Source of the DNA: Paludibacter sp963678465
GTDB lineage: Bacteria > Bacteroidota > Bacteroidia > Bacteroidales > Paludibacteraceae
Assembly: GCA_963678465.1 (NCBI GenBank)
Contig: OY782858.1
Coordinates: 2,790,001-2,854,000 of the forward strand
DNA: 64,000 nucleotides
Direction of reading: 5' to 3'
Shown here: one piece after another, positions 57,427-64,000 of the stretch
Position numbering within the stretch: position 1 is the first letter of the stretch
Layout of the letters: each line of letters begins with the position of its first letter
Program-made: the position numbers and the translations under genes
The notes under the pieces: model-generated
The model's database searches: none
What the model was told of the DNA's origin: nothing
What the model saw: the letters and a program-made list of their open reading frames with translations, nothing else

Positions 57427-59763
57427 TTAATTGATCACCATTATTTTAGTAATGGCACTCTGTGTTCCATCTTCGTTCACACAAATAGCGAGGTAAATTC
57501 CAGTACTTACTTTCCTGTTATTTAAATCTTTTCCATTCCAGGTAGCAATACCTCCGTTCGACACAGTTTCGCAGATCAGATTTCCATTTAAATCTGTTAT
57601 CTTTACCTGAGTATCCTTCACAAGCCCTGTAATTGTAATTGTACCCGAATAACCTTCACGTACAGGATTTGGATAAGCATGAACATTAGAAAACTCATCT
57701 CCTGCATCCAAAGCATCGCTCTGATAGGACACTATTCCACGTCCTGTGCCAAAAAAGACTTCTCCCGTTGTTGGATGTATTGCAATCGAAAGAATATCAT
57801 CGGATAACAACGGGCTGTTTTCTGTCGTAAAATGCTGAATGGTTTCTTGCCCGTTTTCCGACATAAGATAAACGCCTGACGATTCGGTACCCAACCATTT
57901 TCGGTTAGCTCCATCGATGGCTATTGCTTTTATCCTCTCATTTTGGAGCAAATAATCGGCTTGACCGGTGTTATCATTTCGTGGGATTTTAACACGAGAG
58001 CAAGTATAATCTGAATCGAAAATTTTTGATGGATTATAGAAAAGGAAAGGTCCTGAATCAGTGCCTACCCACACCACATTGTTTTTATCCTGTACGACAT
58101 CATAAACAACAGCAGGTGAAACCGACTCCAATACTGTCTGCCCATTATCAGTTTCGGGATAAACAAACGTAGATTTAAAAACCCATTTGTCATCCGAGTT
58201 ATCGGCAATGGTTCCTTTATCATCAAAAATCAATAATCCGGGTGTATAGCGAACAGATGGAATCCATTTCTGGCTTGGATTCTGATTCGATATCATTATT
58301 TTTCCTAAAGTAGGTTTTTCCGCCAAAGAATTACCAATTTGTGTCCATGTTCCATCTTTCAATAACACTTTAATGGCTGCAGCAACTCCCGAGTTTGTAA
58401 AAAACAAATTTCCATCATTGTCAAAAACAGCTCCATCCAAACGCATATAATTATAAGGATCATTGGCAACTACTGTTTCTATTGTACTGTTTAACAGATT
58501 GTGCCATTTCGAAAAAACGTTATCTCTAAACTCGTAAAGCCCTGTGCCATAAGATGTGACAAAAAAGTGTTTATTGTCGAGCGGATCTACTGCAACATTC
58601 ATGAAATCGAGCGCATTGTAAGTTGTGTTAAGTTTTATATCAGCCGGATCAAGATTAGTCCATGTATTATTCTCATACATCATCACATAACCCGGCAACT
58701 GATTCTGGGATGCCCATCTACCACCTTGCACAACAAACATTTTCGATCCACTGAATTTTATTTGCCAGGGTACATTAGTAGTCGGTCCATTCGGTTTGTA
58801 ATAATTGATTTCGGGATTTTTAGTTGCTGTTACAGCCACCACGCCTTTCGCATCTCCTGCCATCCATAAAAGATTTCTTTCGGTATCAAACACAGCATCT
58901 ACTGCGGTTTCTATATTCTGAATGGCCGTTATCGATAACGAATTATCGGCAAAATAAACTGATAAACCTTTGTCTTTTATAATTATTTTATCGTTCGAAA
59001 TAAAAAAATCTCTTACTTCTATTGAAGGGAAAAGTAGTTGCCAGTCCTGATTATTTGTTTTAGAAAAAAGTTGGGTACCACGCAGCAATATAAGTTTTTC
59101 GCCAAAGGTTGAAATTTTTTTTAAGTCGCCATTTCCCGGAAGGTTTGGTTCGGTTGACCAAAACTCAAAATTTGCGAGATTAGGTTCTTTTAAAAGTCCT
59201 TTGTAAATGGCTGAAGTCGAAACACCATAAATATACTCTCCATGAATGGTATTGTTCAGCACTTTTACATCTGCTCCATTAGCGCCAATATAGTAAGTAT
59301 CGGCCACTTCAGCCTTGGCCATGTCCAACACTAAAATACCAAAATCGCACGATAGATATGCTTTGTTACCGTAAAACATTATTTGATTAACTAATTTACT
59401 GGTACCCATTTGCTTATAATACAGATCAGGAATGTTTTTCACTCCTTTTGAACTTAACACATCTATATTTCCGTTTCTATAAATAATCAGTAATTGTTTA
59501 TTAGTAATATCGTATCCAATTCTTGATACATTATTATCGTTCAAGCCGGTCATTTTGCTGTAGAGTTCGATATTTTTATCTTCCTTATCGACCGAAAATA
59601 ACGAACCTCCACTCACTGCAAAAATCTTGTTTTCTGATTGAGCAACCTGCATCACTGAATTAAACGCGAAATGTGTTCTCCATTTTCCCATGGCAAGTTG
59701 AGCCTGAGCAACAGAGAAGACACACAACACAAATACTGCTGTTATGAGTGTTTTGAATTTCAT
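57427..59763 (-). CDS. porZ: PorZ-type type IX secretion protein
   Basis: A 778-residue exported protein. After a signal peptide (1-21) it starts LAMGKWRTHFAFNSVMQVAQ, and two beta-propeller domains built of repeats like KAYLSCDFGILVLDMAKAEV follow. The C-terminal T9SS module contains VHAYPNPVREG and ends ITKIMVIN. PorZ is a surface component of the attachment complex that, in Porphyromonas gingivalis, assists the PorU sortase and binds anionic LPS. Here it runs straight into a lipid-linked sugar trio, and rdgB precedes it by 101 bases. Confidence 0.88.
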   Translation of the reverse strand: MKFKTLITAVFVLCVFSVAQAQLAMGKWRTHFAFNSVMQVAQSENKIFAVSGGSLFSVDKEDKNIELYSKMTGLNDNNVSRIGYDITNKQLLIIYRNGNIDVLSSKGVKNIPDLYYKQMGTSKLVNQIMFYGNKAYLSCDFGILVLDMAKAEVADTYYIGANGADVKVLNNTIHGEYIYGVSTSAIYKGLLKEPNLANFEFWSTEPNLPGNGDLKKISTFGEKLILLRGTQLFSKTNNQDWQLLFPSIEVRDFFISNDKIIIKDKGLSVYFADNSLSITAIQNIETAVDAVFDTERNLLWMAGDAKGVVAVTATKNPEINYYKPNGPTTNVPWQIKFSGSKMFVVQGGRWASQNQLPGYVMMYENNTWTNLDPADIKLNTTYNALDFMNVAVDPLDNKHFFVTSYGTGLYEFRDNVFSKWHNLLNSTIETVVANDPYNYMRLDGAVFDNDGNLFFTNSGVAAAIKVLLKDGTWTQIGNSLAEKPTLGKIMISNQNPSQKWIPSVRYTPGLLIFDDKGTIADNSDDKWVFKSTFVYPETDNGQTVLESVSPAVVYDVVQDKNNVVWVGTDSGPFLFYNPSKIFDSDYTCSRVKIPRNDNTGQADYLLQNERIKAIAIDGANRKWLGTESSGVYLMSENGQETIQHFTTENSPLLSDDILSIAIHPTTGEVFFGTGRGIVSYQSDALDAGDEFSNVHAYPNPVREGYSGTITITGLVKDTQVKITDLNGNLICETVSNGGIATWNGKDLNNRKVSTGIYLAICVNEDGTQSAITKIMVIN

Positions 59764-59864
59764 TGTTTTAAGCTAATTGTTTTACTAGAAAACTAAAATA
59801 CACCTGTTTTATTTTATTATGCTGTAAAAGAAATCGATAAAATAGCAAATAACATGCTTAATGC

Positions 59865-60443
59865 TTATTGTTTTTGTAGATATTGAGTCAGTTTATTTAC
59901 TGCCAAAGCCCTGTGACTAATCTTGTTTTTCTGGTCGGCACCCAGTTGTGCAAAGCTCTGAGAATATCCATTGGGGACAAAAACCGGATCGTAACCAAAG
60001 CCAGCCGTACCAAGTGGTTGTTCGGCAATCGACCCATCAATTCGACCTTCGAAATAGCGAATTTCACCGGCTTCGATCAGTGCAATTACAGTCCTGAAAT
60101 GGGCCTTCCGGTTGGGATTATCACCAAGCCGATCCAACAATTTAAGCATATTATCGTGCGAATTGTGCGCTTCGCCCGCATAACGTGCCGAAAAAACACC
60201 AGGTTCACCACCCAATGCATCCACTTCGAGGCCTGTATCATCGGCAAAACAATCAAAGCCATATTTTTCAAATACAAATTGTGCTTTCAGCAATGCATTT
60301 CCCTCGAGGGTATCGGCCGTTTCGGGTATATCATCAAAACAATTAAGTTCAGCAAGGCTTACTATTTCGTATAGCGGCGCAAGAATAGCTTTTACTTCGG
60401 AAAGCTTGTGCGCATTATTGGTTGCAAAAACCAGTTTCTTCAT
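59865..60443 (-). CDS. rdgB: Non-canonical purine NTP pyrophosphatase (RdgB/HAM1)
   Basis: Removes ITP, XTP and dITP from the nucleotide pool. The 192-residue protein begins KKLVFATNNAHKLSEVKAIL and has CFADDTGLEVDALGGEPGVF and SARYAGE, then GTAGFGYDPVFVPNGYSQSF and SHRALAVNKL. Length is normal. It has a -7 box at 60476-60483 and is the probable first gene of the run with porZ. Confidence 0.96.
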   Translation of the reverse strand: MKKLVFATNNAHKLSEVKAILAPLYEIVSLAELNCFDDIPETADTLEGNALLKAQFVFEKYGFDCFADDTGLEVDALGGEPGVFSARYAGEAHNSHDNMLKLLDRLGDNPNRKAHFRTVIALIEAGEIRYFEGRIDGSIAEQPLGTAGFGYDPVFVPNGYSQSFAQLGADQKNKISHRALAVNKLTQYLQKQ

Positions 60444-60475
60444 AAATAGGGAATAATTTTGTAATCAACTAACCA

Positions 60476-60483
60476 CAAAGATA
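60476..60483 (-). promoter_or_regulatory. -7 promoter box of rdgB
   Basis: The minus strand reads TATCTTTG (TAnnTTTG), about 30-35 bases before the ATG at 60443. Confidence 0.55.
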
Positions 60484-60715
60484 ATGTTTTTAGAGAGACC
60501 AGAAAACAACGGAATTTAATTTTCTATGTTGAAAAGAAGAATTACACTTCGGATATGTTTTTGTCGGCAAAAGTTCATCCATTTTTCATCCCTTAGAAAA
60601 AATAGAAACTGTTTCGGCCTTTACAGCTTTTTTGTATAATCAAATAAACGCTGAAACATAGTGAAGATCTAACGAAATAGATTTAACACCTTAGTGTGCT
60701 TGCGTATATTTTTCT

Positions 60716-60723
60716 TACTTTTG
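60716..60723 (+). promoter_or_regulatory. -7 promoter box of the DUF3316 gene
   Basis: Reads TACTTTTG followed by C (TAnnTTTG), about 30 bases before the ATG at 60751. It shows that the longer frame from 60694 is not the start. Confidence 0.6.
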
Positions 60724-60750
60724 CAGACAATAAATTTCAATATCGGATTT

Positions 60751-61599
60751 ATGATGAAATTAATAACTTCTATAGGGTTGTTGCTATGTTCGGCATCTCT
60801 GTTTTCGCAAAACAATGATATTTCGAAATACAGACTTATTAACACATCTGATCGTTTAGGAATTTCGAGAGTAGAGCTGCTCGACCCATACCTTTCGCCA
60901 TTGGAATACAGTGGTATTGGCATAAATTACGAACACACCGGACAAAAATTTTTTTCGACAGAAAATACAAACTTGTCCATGGAAGGGAAGATTAAAGCTT
61001 CGGTAGCATACAGCACTAATCCGCAACAAACTGCAGCAATGATGTATATGGGTGCAGCCTACAGTTGGGGCATGTTTTATCATTTCCGACCAGCATCGCG
61101 GCTTCAATTGCTGGCTGGTGGAACTGCTGATATTGGTATTGGATATAAATATCTGCCCCGCAATGTAAATAATCCTGTCAATGTCGATCTGGCAACCAAT
61201 TTAAACATCGCCGGTAAAGTTCGATACGATATTCCTTTTCACCGATGGCCTGTGCGTTTGAATTATGAAATTGAAATTCCCGTGTTAGGTTATATGTTTG
61301 TACCTCAAATGGGAGCTTCGTATTACGAAATGTTTGAATTGGGATCATTGTCAAATGCCTTTCACCTCAGTTCATTACACAACAAATTGGCAAGTTATAA
61401 AAAACTTATTTTCGATTTTCCGTTCAAACATTCTACTTTTCGGCTGGGTGTTGATATGGCTAAGTTAAAATATAAAGCCAACGATATGGTCTTTACACAA
61501 AACAATTTTAGTCTTCAGATCGGTCTAAAATATGATTTATATATTTTTTCGGGACGAAAGAAGCTGGCGCCCGATAATTTTATAAGTTCAGACAAATAA
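60751..61599 (+). CDS. DUF3316-like outer-membrane beta-barrel protein
   Basis: A 282-residue protein with a signal peptide (MMKLITSIGLLLCSASLFSQ), then alternating polar/hydrophobic strands (RVELLDPYLSPLEYSGIGIN; KVRYDIPFHRWPVRLNYEIE; FSLQIGLKYDLYIFSG) as in small outer-membrane barrels. The resemblance is to DUF3316 proteins of Bacteroidota, whose function is unknown. Start fixed by the -7 box. It is followed after 9 bases by the S41 protease, so the two belong to one unit. Confidence 0.78.
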   Translation: MMKLITSIGLLLCSASLFSQNNDISKYRLINTSDRLGISRVELLDPYLSPLEYSGIGINYEHTGQKFFSTENTNLSMEGKIKASVAYSTNPQQTAAMMYMGAAYSWGMFYHFRPASRLQLLAGGTADIGIGYKYLPRNVNNPVNVDLATNLNIAGKVRYDIPFHRWPVRLNYEIEIPVLGYMFVPQMGASYYEMFELGSLSNAFHLSSLHNKLASYKKLIFDFPFKHSTFRLGVDMAKLKYKANDMVFTQNNFSLQIGLKYDLYIFSGRKKLAPDNFISSDK

Positions 61600-61608
61600 A
61601 TTCAGACT

Positions 61609-62616
61609 ATGAAAAAGCATTTTATATTCATACTCCTGTTGGGTGTTTTTCTATCTTCGTGCATTGAAGAACCAGAGATACAGGCAAATACCAACGAAGG
61701 TAATTTTGAGGCGCTGTGGAGCATTATTGATAAAAAATACTGCTACCTGGAATATAAAAACATAAATTGGGACTCCATACATACAACATATAAAACCAAG
61801 GTTAACAACAAGTCAGGCTATCTAGAATTTTACAATTTGATGGCCGATATGCTCGCCGAACTGAAAGATGGACACGTGAACCTCTACACAAGCTTTGCAG
61901 TAAGCAATTATAAAAAATGGTACACCGATTATCCCGCCAATTTCAGTTCCGATTTTCTTTATTCCGAACGATACCTGGGAAACAAATACTATAGTGTTAG
62001 CGGCTTGCGCTATGGAAAAATTTCCAACAACAACATTGGCTATATTTACTATGGCGATTTTTCGAACCGGTTTAGCGATACAAACATGAGCTATATCTTT
62101 AATTATTTCAAGGATTGCAAGGGACTTATTATTGATGTCAGAAACAATGGAGGTGGCTACCTTGATCTGTCGGAACAATTTGCATCATATTTTTTTGATA
62201 AAGAAACGATTACAGGATACATGCAACATAAAACAGGCGAAGGACCAACTGACTTTTCGAAACCTCAGGAGATTAAAACTCCTGCGCACAAAAGCTTGCA
62301 GTGGCAACTTCCGGTGGTAGTTCTCACCAATCGAATGTCCTATAGTGCAACCAATGCTTTTGTTGTCCGAATGAAAATGGCCCCTAAAGCTACTATTGTT
62401 GGCGACAAAACAGGTGGTGGTGGCGGTTTGCCTTTTTCGAGCGAAATACCAAATGGCTGGATGGTTCGTTTTTCGGCCAGCCCAATGTACGATGCGCAAA
62501 TGCAACACACTGAATGGGGCATCGATCCTGATATAAAAGTGGACCTAAATGCTGCCGATAAAGAAAACGGATACGATACAATCATTGAAAAGGCTATTGA
62601 TGTATTGAACAAATAA
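61609..62616 (+). CDS. S41-family peptidase lipoprotein
   Basis: A 335-residue lipoprotein (lipobox SSC; mature end CIEEPEIQ). The tricorn-core/S41 domain is complete: N-terminal helical part (NEGNFEALWSIIDKKYCYLE), GLIIDVRNNGGGYLD and the catalytic region VLTNRMSYSATNAFVV with Ser, then GDKTGGGGGLPFSS. There is no PDZ domain, as in many Bacteroidota S41 lipoproteins. It should cleave peptides in the periplasm or at the cell surface. Third of a four- or five-gene run with the methyltransferase and SUI1 genes. Confidence 0.92.
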   Translation: MKKHFIFILLLGVFLSSCIEEPEIQANTNEGNFEALWSIIDKKYCYLEYKNINWDSIHTTYKTKVNNKSGYLEFYNLMADMLAELKDGHVNLYTSFAVSNYKKWYTDYPANFSSDFLYSERYLGNKYYSVSGLRYGKISNNNIGYIYYGDFSNRFSDTNMSYIFNYFKDCKGLIIDVRNNGGGYLDLSEQFASYFFDKETITGYMQHKTGEGPTDFSKPQEIKTPAHKSLQWQLPVVVLTNRMSYSATNAFVVRMKMAPKATIVGDKTGGGGGLPFSSEIPNGWMVRFSASPMYDAQMQHTEWGIDPDIKVDLNAADKENGYDTIIEKAIDVLNK

Positions 62617-62623
62617 TTGAAAA

Positions 62624-63172
62624 ATGAGAAAACTAAAAATAACAGAAATGAACCGGCTGACACCGGAAGAATTTAAGAAAAGTACAAAAACACCTCTGGT
62701 TGTAGTGCTCGACAATGTGCGCAGTCTGCACAATGTAGGCTCGGTGTTTCGCACCGGAGATGCATTTGTGATCGAAGCTGTTTACCTTTGCGGCATTACA
62801 AGCACTCCGCCTCATGCCGAGATTCATAAAACCGCTTTGGGCGCCGAAAATACAATTGAATGGAAGTATTTCGAAGACACACACGATGCTTTGAATGAGT
62901 TAAAAACAAAAGCATACACCGTGTTTGCCATCGAACAAGCCGAAGGAAGCACCCTGCTAACCGAACTGGAGCTCGACAACACAAAAAAATATGCCATAGT
63001 GCTCGGCAATGAGGTAAAAGGAGTACAACAAACTGTGGTTGATGCTTGCGATGGTTGCATAGAAATACCACAATTCGGCACCAAACATTCGCTCAATGTA
63101 AGTGTAACGGGAGGAATTATTATTTGGGAGTTTTTCAAAAAACTATCAGCTCCCGACAAAAGTGCGATTTGA
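62624..63172 (+). CDS. TrmH-family RNA methyltransferase
   Basis: A 182-residue SpoU/TrmH protein with the knot motifs VVVLDNVRSLHNVGSVFRTG (motif 1), KYAIVLGNEVKGVQQTVVDA (motif 2) and IEIPQFGTKHSLNVSVTGGI (motif 3). It transfers a methyl group from AdoMet to ribose 2'-OH of a tRNA or rRNA nucleotide. The target cannot be told from sequence. The ATG lies 7 bases after the S41 stop. Confidence 0.93.
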   Translation: MRKLKITEMNRLTPEEFKKSTKTPLVVVLDNVRSLHNVGSVFRTGDAFVIEAVYLCGITSTPPHAEIHKTALGAENTIEWKYFEDTHDALNELKTKAYTVFAIEQAEGSTLLTELELDNTKKYAIVLGNEVKGVQQTVVDACDGCIEIPQFGTKHSLNVSVTGGIIIWEFFKKLSAPDKSAI

Positions 63173-63204
63173 GAAAACAGAAATTATTTAAATTGTAATC
63201 AGAA

Positions 63205-63540
63205 ATGGATTGGAGAGATCAACTCAGCGGGCTAAAAGCGGAACTTCCCGAAGGCGAAAACAGCCCTGAAGCACCAAAAGCAGAAAATACGAAAAAACAA
63301 CAAAAAGAACCTTTGCGAATTGAACTTGACAAACGCAACGGCAAACCGGCTACGCTTATCAGCGGATTTCTTGGAAGTGATGCTGAATTAAAGGAACTAG
63401 CTAAAACACTGAAAATTAAATGTGGTGTAGGTGGATCGTCGCGCGACGGAGAAATACTTATTCAGGGAGATTTCAGGATAAAAGTCGCCGACTTACTCCT
63501 CTGGTTTGGCTTTAAAGTAAAAAAAATAAACTTCAAATAA
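63205..63540 (+). CDS. SUI1/YciH-type translation-initiation-factor-like protein
   Basis: A 111-residue protein. A charged linker (1-40) precedes the eIF1/SUI1 domain: LRIELDKRNGKPATLISGFL, KELAKTLKIKCGVGGSSRDG and EILIQGDFRIKVADLLLWFG. Bacterial YciH can discriminate start codons in vitro, but its role in vivo is unclear. Last gene of the run, ending in the long terminator. Confidence 0.92.
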   Translation: MDWRDQLSGLKAELPEGENSPEAPKAENTKKQQKEPLRIELDKRNGKPATLISGFLGSDAELKELAKTLKIKCGVGGSSRDGEILIQGDFRIKVADLLLWFGFKVKKINFK

Positions 63541-63597
63541 ACAGATCATAAAAAAAGTCCTGAGAAAGAATTCTCAGGACTTTTTTTATGATCTGTT
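63540..63597. terminator. Very long perfect bidirectional terminator
   Basis: A perfect 27-bp stem with a 4-base loop (AGAA). Arms are 63540-63566 and 63571-63597, including seven A's and seven T's. It starts at the last base of the SUI1 stop and ends 18 bases beyond the stop of the convergent PpiC gene. Confidence 0.95.
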
Positions 63598-63615
63598 GTT
63601 CAATGTAAAACTTTA

Positions 63616-64000
63616 TCAGTTCGTTTTTATTTTCTCAAGCACCTTTTTGTCGACAACAACCGGGAATTTAGCTCTGAGCTTAACAATCCATTCTTTTTCA
63701 AGATATTCCTGATAATCGGCAGTCACCAAACCACGAACGTCGGTATAATCTTCGGGGTGGTTTTTAAGGTTTTTACCAACTACAAAAACATATGGATATT
63801 CGGCCGCTGGTTCAAATGTCGATTTTTTCAGTTTAAACCCATACTTATCAATAGCTTTATTGTCGCCCGGCACATAAACACCCTTTTCTACTTTTACATA
63901 CTGAATACTATCATTCAAACGCGTACGTAAGTATTTGTCAATCGAGTCGTTGTGCGATTTTTTCACTATGGCTTTGGCGGCTTTAAAGCTGTCTTTGTCT
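63616..64000 (-). CDS. PpiC/parvulin-type peptidyl-prolyl isomerase (C-terminus only)
   Basis: The frame is open to the window edge, so only the last 128 or so codons are visible. They read IQYVKVEKGVYVPGDNKAID, KLKKSTFEPAAEYPYVFVVG, then LKNHPEDYTDVRGLVTADYQ and EYLEKEWIVKLRAKFPVVVD. The last is the characteristic end of Bacteroidota exported parvulin-type isomerases (SurA/PrsA-like). The parvulin domain itself lies outside the window, so the call rests on the C-terminus. An internal GTG (63966) is not the start. Confidence 0.75.
   Translation of the reverse strand, partial: DKDSFKAAKAIVKKSHNDSIDKYLRTRLNDSIQYVKVEKGVYVPGDNKAIDKYGFKLKKSTFEPAAEYPYVFVVGKNLKNHPEDYTDVRGLVTADYQEYLEKEWIVKLRAKFPVVVDKKVLEKIKTN

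Larger units (their letters stand above)
60444..60750. other. Divergent promoter region, rdgB / DUF3316
   Basis: A 307-base AT-rich spacer with a minus-strand -7 box for rdgB and a plus-strand -7 box for the DUF3316 gene. No other structure, repeat or RNA gene was seen in it. Confidence 0.55.

Noticed and set aside
1..64000. tRNA, rRNA, integrase or transposase genes
   Set aside because: Intergenic regions were read for tRNA T-loop words and none fitted; no recombinase-like protein is encoded.

Overview
The window looks like a chromosomal segment of a member of the Bacteroidota, most likely order Bacteroidales or a close relative. The grounds are: promoters of the Bacteroidota type (TAnnTTTG at -7, sometimes TTG about 20 bases upstream) in front of most transcription units; AT-rich spacers; a type IX secretion component (PorZ) and a secreted protein with a CHU_C-type sorting domain; GldA; tandem Mip-like FKBP isomerases; and MetG, TrmD and MetH-reactivation proteins of Bacteroidota type. 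No rRNA, tRNA, CRISPR array, prophage or complete insertion sequence was seen. Most genes are housekeeping.

Layout. 1-9 kb: argC (cut by the window edge), a 35-residue lysine-rich protein too short for ordinary gene calling, a DUF1294 membrane protein, trmD, a stand-alone MetH reactivation domain, an exported nitroreductase, a POT/MFS transporter with a BASS-type transporter, and an SPFH protein. 8.6-9.1 kb is a non-coding spacer with an array of about 22-bp palindromic repeats in front of metG. 9-24 kb: metG, an LtaS-like phosphoglycerol transferase, a NagX-like acyltransferase, mmcQ/yjbR, dtd, pssA, gldA, ruvB, cysS, rbfA and a LolC/E-like permease. Two accessory genes are embedded here: a DUF1016/YhcG nuclease before cysS, and a RhuM-PLD protein with a decayed copy after it. 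REP-like repeats have entered the 3' ends of gldA and rbfA. 24.5-27.1 kb: copper ATPase copA and its small chaperone. 27.2-31.8 kb: the purD-regulator-rpiB-thiL cluster, bracketed by two 169-bp inverted repeats that each look like a promoter-driven small RNA gene.

31.9-38.4 kb: a KefB-like antiporter, terC, a hemerythrin protein overlapping a LuxR-type regulator with a degenerate receiver, and asd. 38.5-43.6 kb: a T9SS-exported lamin-tail protein and four tandem FKBP/Mip proteins, one of which has lost its catalytic domain. 43.7-47.6 kb: an Lrp regulator, trpS, and a tandemly duplicated two-gene module (A-B-A-B) of unknown membrane/exported proteins, the best candidate here for an undescribed system. 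47.6-54.9 kb: LOR-like protein, M23 peptidase, ndk, recG, an acyltransferase, ispD, a SPOR protein and folE. 54.9-60.4 kb: rdgB, porZ and a three-gene polyprenyl-phosphate-sugar set (GT2, SMR flippase, GT-C transferase), all on the minus strand and tightly packed. 60.7-64 kb: a DUF3316 outer-membrane protein, S41 protease, TrmH-family methyltransferase, SUI1/YciH, and the C-terminus of a PpiC isomerase.

Many start codons were re-chosen from the position of the -7 promoter box. All functional calls are by reading protein motifs. No database search was possible.
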